Shown: positions 1 to 5,367, counted from the stretch's first letter. The stretch is DNA of 10,524 nt from Cloacibacillus sp. (GCF_020860125.1 NZ_JAJBUX010000107.1:1-10524), one strand, 5' to 3'. Numbers and translations are program-made. Notes: generated by a model not told the origin, from the letters alone.

Positions 1-57
1 GACAGTGAGATATCCACTATACAGGCAAGGTTAGACGAACTGGCGGCGATTCAGTGA
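1..57 (+). CDS. C-terminal end of an unidentified gene (partial)
   Basis: Frame 1 is open from the window edge for 18 codons, encoding DSEISTIQARLDELAAIQ, and ends with TGA immediately followed by TAG (tandem stops). The tail has leucine and isoleucine at heptad-like spacing among charged residues, so an amphipathic helix or coiled-coil end is likely. The terminator 18 bases downstream supports this as the true end of a transcription unit. The family cannot be recognised from so short a piece. No other frame is paired with such a well-placed stop and terminator. Confidence 0.6.
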   Translation, partial: DSEISTIQARLDELAAIQ

Positions 58-75
58 TAGAACTATCCCAATAGC

Positions 76-107
76 AAAAAGCCCGGGCGTTATGCTCGGG
101 CTTTTTT
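76..107 (+). terminator. Rho-independent terminator of the upstream gene
   Basis: A perfect stem is formed by GCCCGGGC (81-88) and GCTCGGGC (94-101), with one G-T wobble and a five-base loop (89-93). The left arm is preceded by five A and the right arm is followed by six T (102-107), so the structure could also terminate minus-strand transcripts. It begins 18 bases after the stop codon at 57 and isolates the CODH-type unit from the upstream gene. Confidence 0.93.
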
Positions 108-384
108 GTTCCTTACCATCAAATACTGAAACTCCTAACGAGCCGGAGGTAGGTTAAAGGGAATGAGATCAGAACTAAGGGAGCACGATATCGCTTCAAA
201 CTATTAAGTATAATTTGCTTGGATAACGTTTGCCGCAAACTCCGAAACACTCTGGCAGATTCAGTTCGTCAAGCAGTTTCTGCATGGGTGTACATTTATC
301 ATTGAAGTTCCTTCTTCTACAAATTTTCTTCTGTGTTTCTTCTGTATAATAAAAAGAATTTTTCCTGTCGCTATACGGAGGTTA
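108..384. other. A+T-rich intergenic stretch without a confident gene
   Basis: Between the terminator and the first promoter there is no plus-strand gene, tRNA or recognised riboswitch. Base composition is clearly more A+T-rich than in the genes on either side. The only coding-like signal is the minus-strand remnant described separately. Such a stretch next to an accessory metabolic operon fits an old insertion or a decayed gene, but no terminal inverted repeats or target duplication were identified. Confidence 0.6.
196..381 (-). pseudogene. Possible transposase C-terminal remnant
   Basis: On the minus strand a frame of 61 codons is open between a stop at 384-382 and a stop at 198-196, with no start codon near its upstream end (the only Met is residue 33). 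Its translation has a protein-like look, including RRRNFNDKCTPMQKLLDELN, with balanced hydrophobic and charged residues. The pattern of Phe-Asn, a few residues, Thr-Pro, then Leu-Leu is reminiscent of the C-terminal tail of IS481/integrase-core (DDE) transposases, but no catalytic residue is present. What is seen is only an open frame; the transposase assignment is a guess. It could equally be non-coding. A different minus frame over the same DNA (261-449) has a Met start but looks less like protein. Confidence 0.25.
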
Positions 385-414
385 TTCAAATAATTTGTTC
401 CCAGAGGATATAAT
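385..414 (+). promoter_or_regulatory. Candidate sigma-70 promoter of the Rrf2/cooS unit
   Basis: A perfect -10 hexamer TATAAT (409-414) is preceded, 18 bases away, by TTCAAA (385-390), which matches four of six -35 consensus positions. Transcription would start near 421, so the inverted repeat at 431-449 would lie just downstream of the start, a usual place for a repressor roadblock or autoregulation. The -10 itself sits inside an 11-base perfect palindrome (407-417). Confidence 0.6.
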
Positions 415-430
415 ATCTGCACCAGATAAA

Positions 431-449
431 CTTGATAAAATTTATCCAC
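431..449. promoter_or_regulatory. Candidate Rrf2 operator upstream of the regulator gene
   Basis: The core GATAAAATTTATC (434-446) is a perfect 13-base palindrome around a central A. Read on the minus strand the extended site is GTGGATAAATTTTATCAAG. It matches 15 of 19 positions of the site in front of cooS (932-950), including the whole GTGGATAAA half. An additional AGATAAA half-site lies directly upstream (424-430). A shared palindrome in front of a regulator gene and its neighbour strongly suggests the binding site of that regulator. Which family motif it belongs to has not been tested. Confidence 0.65.
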
Positions 450-504
450 TATGCTATGCTACGTACAATACATTATATATAACAGAAAGAGGAGGGGAGT
501 TTCG

Positions 505-903
505 ATGATCATGACGCGGGAGACTGATTACGCGGTTCGTATCTTGCGGGCTTTATCGTGCGGTGAGCGTTTGACGGTGCGTCAGGTTTGCGATTCGGAG
601 CTTGTTCCCGTGCAGTTCGCCTATAAGATTTTAAAGAAGCTTGCCTCCTGCGGTTATGTGGAGATCTTTCGCGGACAGGAGGGCGGCTGTTGCCTGAAGG
701 CTGACCTTAACGAGCTCTCCTTATATGATTTGATGCGCTGTATCAATGAGGATATTTTTGTCAATGCCTGCATGGATTCTGAGTATGAATGTCCATGGCG
801 GCGTTCACACTGCGGCGTATGTCGTTTTCACAGCAGCCTCGAGGGCGTCCAGGGAGAGATTGAGGGTCTGCTGAAGCGTAACTATATCGGAAATATGCTG
901 TAA
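505..903 (+). CDS. Rrf2-family transcriptional regulator, probably Fe-S-sensing
   Basis: This 132-residue protein has the Rrf2 layout: an N-terminal winged helix-turn-helix (about residues 1-70, with TRETDYAVRILRAL, a recognition region around VPVQFAYKILKKL and the wing RGQEGG), then a linker helix with a cysteine cluster. Cys89, Cys96, Cys103 and Cys106 are spaced C-X6-C-X6-C-X2-C. IscR and NsrR use three cysteines with tighter first spacing to bind Fe-S, so cluster binding is expected here, though the spacing is unusual. The start is ATG 505, placed 8 bases after the strong Shine-Dalgarno AGGAGGG (490-496). An upstream in-frame ATG at 451 has no such site and would add a low-quality stretch overlapping the promoter region. 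The gene lies 78 bases before cooS and both carry the same palindrome upstream, so it probably regulates itself and the cooS unit. The signal (NO, redox, iron, CO or hydroxylamine) cannot be read from sequence. Confidence 0.9.
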   Translation: MIMTRETDYAVRILRALSCGERLTVRQVCDSELVPVQFAYKILKKLASCGYVEIFRGQEGGCCLKADLNELSLYDLMRCINEDIFVNACMDSEYECPWRRSHCGVCRFHSSLEGVQGEIEGLLKRNYIGNML

Positions 904-920
904 AACAGAGTCTAATTTTT

Positions 921-949
921 TTGTGTGTAAAGTGGATAAAAATTATCTA
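921..949 (+). promoter_or_regulatory. Weak candidate promoter for cooS
   Basis: TTGTGT (921-926) and TATCTA (944-949), 17 bases apart, could form a separate cooS promoter. If so, the palindrome at 932-950 would cover the spacer and -10 region, giving classical repression. Both boxes match consensus at only about half of their positions, so cooS may simply be read from the promoter upstream of the regulator. Confidence 0.3.
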
Positions 950-950
950 A
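932..950. promoter_or_regulatory. Candidate Rrf2 operator upstream of cooS
   Basis: GTGGATAAAAATTATCTAA contains GATAA-AAA-TTATC (935-947), an inverted repeat of the same 13-base length and the same half-site as the one before the regulator gene, to which it matches in 15 of 19 positions when that site is read on the minus strand. It ends 31 bases before the cooS start codon. Confidence 0.65.
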
Positions 951-981
951 ATACATCCGTAAGGGTGAGGGAGGAATTCTT

Positions 982-2865
982 ATGAATCAGTGTTTTGGAT
1001 GTAATACCTGTAAGAGCGCGGATAAGCCGCTGGAGTCATTTATTCGTTCTCTGCCGCTTGAGATGTCGCACCACCGTGTCGAGGGACAGTCGGTGAAGTG
1101 CGGTTTCGGTTTGCAGGGGGTCTGCTGCCGCCTTTGTTCTAACGGCCCATGCCGCGTGACGCCCAAAGCTCCGAAGGGAATCTGCGGCGCGACGGCGGAC
1201 GTCATCGTTTCCCGCAATTTTTTACGCGCCGTTGCCTCCGGGTCGGGCTGTTATATCCATATTGTCGAAAACACGGCGCTTAATCTTAAGAATACCGCGC
1301 TGGCCAAAGGGCTGATCAAGGGAGAGAAGACGCTTGAGCGGCTCTGCGGGATATTCGGCGTCACGGCGGCCGATAAGTACGGCAAGGCGCTTGCCGTCGC
1401 CGAGATGGTGCTCGCCGACCTTTATAAGCCGGAGTATGAAAAGATGGCGTTGGTGAAGAAGCTTGCCTATGCGCCGCGTTATGCCAACTGGGAGAAGCTG
1501 GGCATTCTTCCCGGCGGCGCGAATGCGGAGATCGTCAAGGGCGTGGTGAAGTGCTCGACGAATCTCAATTCCGACCCGGTGGATATGCTGCTCACTTGTC
1601 TAAAACTGGGGATTTCCACGGGGCTTTACGGCCTGACGCTCACGAATCTTTTGAACGACGTGATGCTCGGAGAGCCGGAGATACGTCTGGCGCTGGTCGG
1701 TCTTGGCGTGATCGACCCCGACTATATCAATATCATGATTACCGGACACCAGCATTCCTGTTTTTCCTATCTCCAGGACCGTCTCACCGATCCTGACGTC
1801 ACGGCGAAGGCCATAGCCGCGGGTGCGAAGGGTTTTCGCCTTGTGGGCTGTACCTGCGTGGGGCAAGATCTGCAGCTGCGCGGCGCTCATTATGAGGAGG
1901 TATTTGTCGGGCACGCCGGCAATAACTATACCTCGGAGGCGGTGCTCGCGACAGGCGCGATCGACGCGGTGCTCTCGGAGTTCAACTGCACGCTGCCCGG
2001 AATCGAGCCGATCTGCGAGGCGCTCAATATAAAGCAGATCTGTCTCGACGACGTGGCGAAGAAGTCAAACGCCGAGTATATGCCCTTTATCTTTGCAAGC
2101 CGCGAGAGCGACAGCGGACGCATCATCGACGCCGTCATCGCCTCGTACCGGGCGCGCCGCGGAGAGGTCGCTCTGAATCTTCTGCCGGAGCACGGCAACC
2201 AGGACACGCTGACGGGCGTTTCGGAGGTCTCGCTCAAGGATTTTCTCGGCGGCAACTGGAAGCCTCTCATCGACCTCATAGTCTCCGGCGAGATCAAAGG
2301 CGTCGCCGGCGTAGTCGGCTGCTCAAATCTTACCTTTGGCGGCCATGACGTACTGACGGTCGAATTGACAAAGGAGCTTATCAAGCGCGACATAATCGTC
2401 CTCTCCGCGGGCTGCTCGTCGGGCGGCCTTGAAAACTGCGGGCTGATGTCGCCGGCCGCCGCCGAGCTTGCGGGGCCGAAGCTCAAAGCGATATGCAAAA
2501 AACTCGGTATTCCGCCGGTGCTCAACTTTGGCCCCTGCCTCGCGATCGGGCGGCTTGAGATCGTGGCGACGGAGCTTGCGGCGGCGATAGGCATCGACCT
2601 GCCGCAGATGCCGCTCGTCCTCTCCGCGCCGCAGTGGCTGGAGGAGCAGGCGCTTGCAGACGGAGCCTTCGGGCTTGCGCTCGGACTGCCGCTCCATCTT
2701 GGCGAGGCGCCCTTCATCACCGGCAGCAAGGTTGTGGTGGATGTGCTTACAGAGCAGATGAAATCTCTTACGGGAGGGCAGGTTATCATCGATCCCGACG
2801 CAGTGTCGGCGGCGGACAAGCTTGAGGGAATCATACTCGAGAAGCGGGCCGCGCTGGGGATCTGA
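982..2865 (+). CDS. cooS: Divergent anaerobic CO-dehydrogenase-fold protein (CooS-like), catalytic residues altered
   Basis: The 627 residues cover the full length of a homodimeric CooS. Cluster D cysteines are Cys40 and Cys48. Cluster B ligands are Cys49, Cys52, Cys57 and Cys68. Cluster C ligands by alignment to Carboxydothermus CODH-II are His256, Cys292, Cys336, Cys447, Cys478 and Cys519. Two catalytic residues of true CODHs are missing: the His93 position is Tyr91 (in GSGCYIHIVENTALNL) and the Lys563 position is Gln556 (in APQWLEEQALADG). The relay histidines 96, 99 and 102 are Ile94, Asn97 and Leu100. An extra C-X2-C-X2-C (Cys4, Cys7, Cys10) opens the protein. The start ATG 982 follows GGAGG (970-974). 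Family membership is certain, but CO oxidation is doubtful. CooS-V of C. hydrogenoformans, which has an Fe-S-oxo cluster and no CO activity, is a known precedent for a deviant CODH. The protein is cytoplasmic, with electrons probably exchanged with the ferredoxin encoded next. Confidence 0.93.
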   Translation: MNQCFGCNTCKSADKPLESFIRSLPLEMSHHRVEGQSVKCGFGLQGVCCRLCSNGPCRVTPKAPKGICGATADVIVSRNFLRAVASGSGCYIHIVENTALNLKNTALAKGLIKGEKTLERLCGIFGVTAADKYGKALAVAEMVLADLYKPEYEKMALVKKLAYAPRYANWEKLGILPGGANAEIVKGVVKCSTNLNSDPVDMLLTCLKLGISTGLYGLTLTNLLNDVMLGEPEIRLALVGLGVIDPDYINIMITGHQHSCFSYLQDRLTDPDVTAKAIAAGAKGFRLVGCTCVGQDLQLRGAHYEEVFVGHAGNNYTSEAVLATGAIDAVLSEFNCTLPGIEPICEALNIKQICLDDVAKKSNAEYMPFIFASRESDSGRIIDAVIASYRARRGEVALNLLPEHGNQDTLTGVSEVSLKDFLGGNWKPLIDLIVSGEIKGVAGVVGCSNLTFGGHDVLTVELTKELIKRDIIVLSAGCSSGGLENCGLMSPAAAELAGPKLKAICKKLGIPPVLNFGPCLAIGRLEIVATELAAAIGIDLPQMPLVLSAPQWLEEQALADGAFGLALGLPLHLGEAPFITGSKVVVDVLTEQMKSLTGGQVIIDPDAVSAADKLEGIILEKRAALGI

Positions 2866-2886
2866 GATGGAAAGGAGCGTGCGGCT

Positions 2887-3339
2887 ATGAAACGTATCTT
2901 TATTGACGCCGATAAGTGCGACGGGTGCATGAACTGTTCTCTTGCGTGTATGAACGCCCACCGCAGGGACGGGATAGATAACATCTATTCCCTTGATTTG
3001 AACGACCCTGAGAATGAGAGCCGCAATTTTATTCTGCAGGACGGTGAGAAGCATTACCGCCCGCTCTTCTGCCGCCACTGCGACGAGCCTATGTGTGTCG
3101 TGAGCTGCATGAGCGGCGCGATGCGCAAGAATCCCGAGACTGGGCTTGTCGAGTATGACGAGGCTAAGTGCGGCGCCTGCTATATGTGCGTCATGAACTG
3201 CCCTTACGGCGTGCCGAAACCGGATACCGCGACGCGCAGCGTTGTGATAAAGTGTGACTTCTGCGCCGGTAAGGATGAGGGGCCGAGCTGTGTGCGGGCC
3301 TGCCCTAAAGAGGCAATCTACCTTAAGGAGGTGGAGTAG
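2887..3339 (+). CDS. cooF: CooF-like four-cluster ferredoxin
   Basis: This 150-residue iron-sulfur protein has exactly sixteen cysteines in four groups: 11/14/17/21, 62/65/70/74, 95/98/101/105 and 123/126/135/139. This is the pattern of CooF, HycB and DMSO-reductase B-type electron carriers with four [4Fe-4S] clusters. It has no signal peptide or membrane segment, so it acts in the cytoplasm. It should pass electrons between the CooS-like protein and the flavoprotein encoded directly after it. The start ATG 2887 is 9 bases after AAAGGAG (2871-2877), and the gene begins 21 bases after the cooS stop. In true CO-oxidising systems CooF couples CODH to hydrogenase or to NAD(P); the following gene points to NAD(H) here. 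Confidence 0.92.
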   Translation: MKRIFIDADKCDGCMNCSLACMNAHRRDGIDNIYSLDLNDPENESRNFILQDGEKHYRPLFCRHCDEPMCVVSCMSGAMRKNPETGLVEYDEAKCGACYMCVMNCPYGVPKPDTATRSVVIKCDFCAGKDEGPSCVRACPKEAIYLKEVE

Positions 3340-4563
3340 ATGAGACATCTTGTCATCGGAGCTTCCGCCGCCGGTATTCCCGCGGCGAGAAAGATCCGCG
3401 AACTGCGCCCGGACGATGAAATCACGGTAGTGGCGAAGGACGCCGCCGTTCACTCGCGCTGTATGCTCCACCATTTTCTTGGCGGACGGAAGAGCGCGGA
3501 GGAGATAAATTTTGCGGGCGCGGATTTTTTTGAGAAGAACAATATCCGCTTCATTGCGGAGGAGGAGATAACGTCCGTCCTTCCGGCGGAGAACTGCGCC
3601 GTCGGCAGGAAATCGGGCAAACTGCCCTATGACGCTCTGCTGATAACCACGGGGGCGCGTTTCTTCATCCCGCCGATCCCCGGCTTCCGGGAGGCGAAGA
3701 ACGTCTATGGCCTGCGCGACCTCTCGGACGCGCAGAAGATAAAGGATGCCGCGCGCGGCGCGAAGGAATGCGTCATCGTCGGCTCTGGCCTCGTCGGCCT
3801 TGACGCCGCCTACGCCCTCTGCGAACTTGGTATCAAGTGCCGGGTCGTCGAGATGGAGGACCGCATCTGCCCGCTTCAGCTCGACGCCGTGGCCGCCGCC
3901 CCCTATCAGCGGCTCTTTGAGGAGGTCGGCTGTGAATTTTTTCTCGCGAAAAAGGCAGCCGGCTCCGAGGTGGATGATGGGGGCAGGATGCGCGTAGTGC
4001 TGCTTGAGAGCGGCGAACGGCTGCCTGCCGATTTTGTGATCGTTACGGCGGGAGTGCGCCCCAACATCGAATTTCTTGAGGGCAGCGGCGTCGTCACCGA
4101 CCGCTGTGTGAAGGTCGACGACTATATGCGCACGAACATCGCCAACATATGGGCCGCGGGAGACGTCGCCGGGCTCTCTGGCATCTGGCCCAACGCCGCG
4201 CTGCAGGGGGAGACGGCGGCGCGCAATATCTGCGGCGGGGCGGTGAAGTATGCCGACCGCTACGCAATGAAAAATACGATGAATTTCTTTGGCCTGATGA
4301 CGCTTTCGCTGGGGCCCAACACGGCGGAGGCTGGCGACGATGTGCTGGTCAGCGAATGGCGCCGTGGGTATACAAAGGCGGTCATACGCGGCGGCAGGCT
4401 TGCCCACCTTACGATGCAGGGCGATATTTCAAACACTGGATTCTGGCAGGAGCTTGTCAAGCGCGGCGTTAAGGTGAAGGACTCAGACAAGCCCCTGCAC
4501 CGCCTGAGCTACGCGGACTTCTGGCACTATGACGAAGCGGACGGAGAGTACCGCTGGGATTAA
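3340..4563 (+). CDS. FAD/NAD(H)-dependent oxidoreductase of the CODH cluster (FNOR type)
   Basis: The 407-residue protein belongs to the pyridine-nucleotide-disulfide oxidoreductase superfamily. It has an N-terminal FAD Rossmann motif VIGASAAGIPAARKI (residues 5-19). A second dinucleotide motif GSGLVG (148-153) is followed by Glu171 at the end of the next strand, favouring NAD(H) over NADP(H). The second FAD motif is WAAGDVAG (271-278). Cys41 in HSRCMLHH sits where NADH oxidases and CoA-disulfide reductases of this family carry their single redox cysteine. The start ATG directly follows the cooF stop codon, with Shine-Dalgarno AAGGAGGTG (3325-3333) inside cooF, so translation is coupled. The trio cooS-cooF-flavoprotein is a recurrent arrangement in anaerobes and is thought to link CooS electrons to the NAD pool. 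Direction of flow is not fixed by sequence. No clear terminator follows. Confidence 0.9.
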   Translation: MRHLVIGASAAGIPAARKIRELRPDDEITVVAKDAAVHSRCMLHHFLGGRKSAEEINFAGADFFEKNNIRFIAEEEITSVLPAENCAVGRKSGKLPYDALLITTGARFFIPPIPGFREAKNVYGLRDLSDAQKIKDAARGAKECVIVGSGLVGLDAAYALCELGIKCRVVEMEDRICPLQLDAVAAAPYQRLFEEVGCEFFLAKKAAGSEVDDGGRMRVVLLESGERLPADFVIVTAGVRPNIEFLEGSGVVTDRCVKVDDYMRTNIANIWAAGDVAGLSGIWPNAALQGETAARNICGGAVKYADRYAMKNTMNFFGLMTLSLGPNTAEAGDDVLVSEWRRGYTKAVIRGGRLAHLTMQGDISNTGFWQELVKRGVKVKDSDKPLHRLSYADFWHYDEADGEYRWD

Positions 4564-4746
4564 AGATCTGTCGCTGGAGGTGCTGTCATCGTGAGGCCGG
4601 CATCTTCAATGCATCGGTTTGCGCCTCCGCTCCCATATGGAGGGACAGCGTTAGCGGTATCTCGGACAAAATAATTATGCTGAACCAGTTTGGCGCTCTT
4701 TGATCGTCAGCTAAATGCTATTGATGTTTGCTTTTTTTTGAAAAAG
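4564..4746. other. Intergenic region with imperfect dyads after the CODH-type unit
   Basis: No gene is convincing here. GGAGGTGC (4577-4584) can pair with GCGCCTCC (4621-4628), with one G-T wobble. A shorter dyad, CTCC-CATAT-GGAG, surrounds 4635. Neither is followed by a T-run, so these are not ordinary terminators. The longest T-run (4732-4739) follows no stem. I do not recognise a known riboswitch or small RNA. Confidence 0.45.
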
Positions 4747-4755
4747 TGCTACAAT
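4728..4755 (+). promoter_or_regulatory. Extended -10 promoter of the rimP-nusA-infB operon
   Basis: TGCTACAAT (4747-4755) is an extended -10 element with five of six matches in the hexamer. TTGCTT (4728-4733) lies 16 bases upstream of TACAAT as a partial -35. The predicted start near 4762 gives a leader of about 70 bases containing one strong hairpin. This is the best promoter between the CODH-type unit and rimP. Confidence 0.7.
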
Positions 4756-4784
4756 TTAAGAGCTAATTCAGGAGAAATGACTGG

Positions 4785-4815
4785 AAGAGTGGGGTGTGCC
4801 CACTCTTCTTTTGTT
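4785..4815 (+). promoter_or_regulatory. Leader hairpin / possible attenuator before rimP
   Basis: AAGAGTGGG (4785-4793) pairs perfectly with CCCACTCTT (4799-4807) around a five-base loop and is followed by CTTCTTTTG. It lies downstream of the predicted promoter and ends 10 bases before the rimP Shine-Dalgarno. It is therefore inside the operon leader, where it could act as a partial terminator (attenuator) or protect the mRNA 5' end. The T-tract is interrupted by a C and so is weaker than in the terminator at 76-107. Confidence 0.65.
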
Positions 4816-4831
4816 ACGGGAGGTGTTCTTT

Positions 4832-5335
4832 TTGAACCGGGAAAAATACAGCGAAATACACGGCGCCCTCTACCAGCGCGCCGAATCGCTCGGATATGAG
4901 TGCGCCGGCTTTGAGATAGTCTCGGAGGCGGGCATGGATATCCTCCGCCTGTACCTGGAAATGCCTGGCGGCATAGATATAGAGGACTGCGAGCGTGTCT
5001 CACGGGAGGTCAGCGAATACCTCGACACGATAGAGAGCGACCTGCCGGAAAGGTATTTTCTGGAGATCAGCTCTCCCGGCCTTGAGCGTCCGCTCTTCGT
5101 CATTGAGGATTATCGGCGCTTTGAAGGTAAAGAGGCGCAGATATATCTGAAAAAGGGAGGCCGCACGCTGAAGGGAGCACTTTCGGGAACTACGCCGGAT
5201 GATGAGGTGATCATCACAACCTCCGAGGGAGAGCGGCGCATCTCGTTCGACGATATAAAACGGGCTCATCTAATCTATATTCCGCAGACGGGCCAGAAAA
5301 AAACCTTTAAAAAGATACCGAAAAAGAAAAAATAA
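4832..5335 (+). CDS. rimP: Ribosome maturation factor RimP
   Basis: The 167-residue protein is of normal family length. RimP binds free 30S subunits and is needed for their late assembly. The family signature LEISSPGLERPL is at about residues 77-88, the N-terminal domain carries the expected glycine/isoleucine pattern (PGGIDIEDCERVSREVSEYLD), and the C-terminal SH3-like domain ends in a lysine-rich tail (KKTFKKIPKKKK). The chosen start is TTG 4832, six bases after GGGAGGTG (4818-4825). A longer reading from GTG 4796 would begin inside the leader hairpin and adds the leucine-rich PTLLLLREVFF, unlike the family. It is the first gene of the operon, 32 bases before nusA. Confidence 0.94.
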   Translation: MNREKYSEIHGALYQRAESLGYECAGFEIVSEAGMDILRLYLEMPGGIDIEDCERVSREVSEYLDTIESDLPERYFLEISSPGLERPLFVIEDYRRFEGKEAQIYLKKGGRTLKGALSGTTPDDEVIITTSEGERRISFDDIKRAHLIYIPQTGQKKTFKKIPKKKK

Positions 5336-5367
5336 ACCGTTACCACGAAGGGAGTCGAATTGGAAAA

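Noticed and set aside
261..449. A 62-codon minus-strand frame with a Met start
   Set aside because: It crosses the proposed promoter and operator of the regulator gene, lacks a Shine-Dalgarno and looks less protein-like than the neighbouring minus frame at 196-381.
451..504. Longer N-terminus for the Rrf2 regulator from ATG 451
   Set aside because: The extension is not family-like. It has no ribosome binding site, while ATG 505 follows a strong AGGAGGG and gives the normal Rrf2 start.
1926..2984. A 352-codon minus-strand frame opposite cooS
   Set aside because: It is Ser/Pro/Arg-rich, with no recognisable motif and no ribosome binding site, and is antisense to well-supported cooS codons.
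2323..4407. A 694-codon open frame on the minus strand opposite cooS, cooF and the flavoprotein gene
   Set aside because: It lies exactly opposite three genes with clear motifs. Its translation is rich in Arg, His, Ala and Asp, as expected from the antisense of G+C-rich coding DNA, and shows no domain. It is a composition artefact despite its length.
982..4563. Wood-Ljungdahl CODH/acetyl-CoA synthase cluster
   Set aside because: There is no acsA-E, corrinoid protein or cooC gene in the window. The flavoprotein and CooF point to a stand-alone redox unit.
4577..4645. Possible SRP/4.5S-type or other known small RNA
   Set aside because: The GGTGCTGTC stretch recalled the 4.5S core, but the conserved GGAAGGAAGCAGC-type side is absent and the stems do not fit.
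4796..4831. Longer RimP from GTG 4796
   Set aside because: It would start within the leader hairpin, without a ribosome binding site. TTG 4832 has GGGAGGTG at good distance and the right length.
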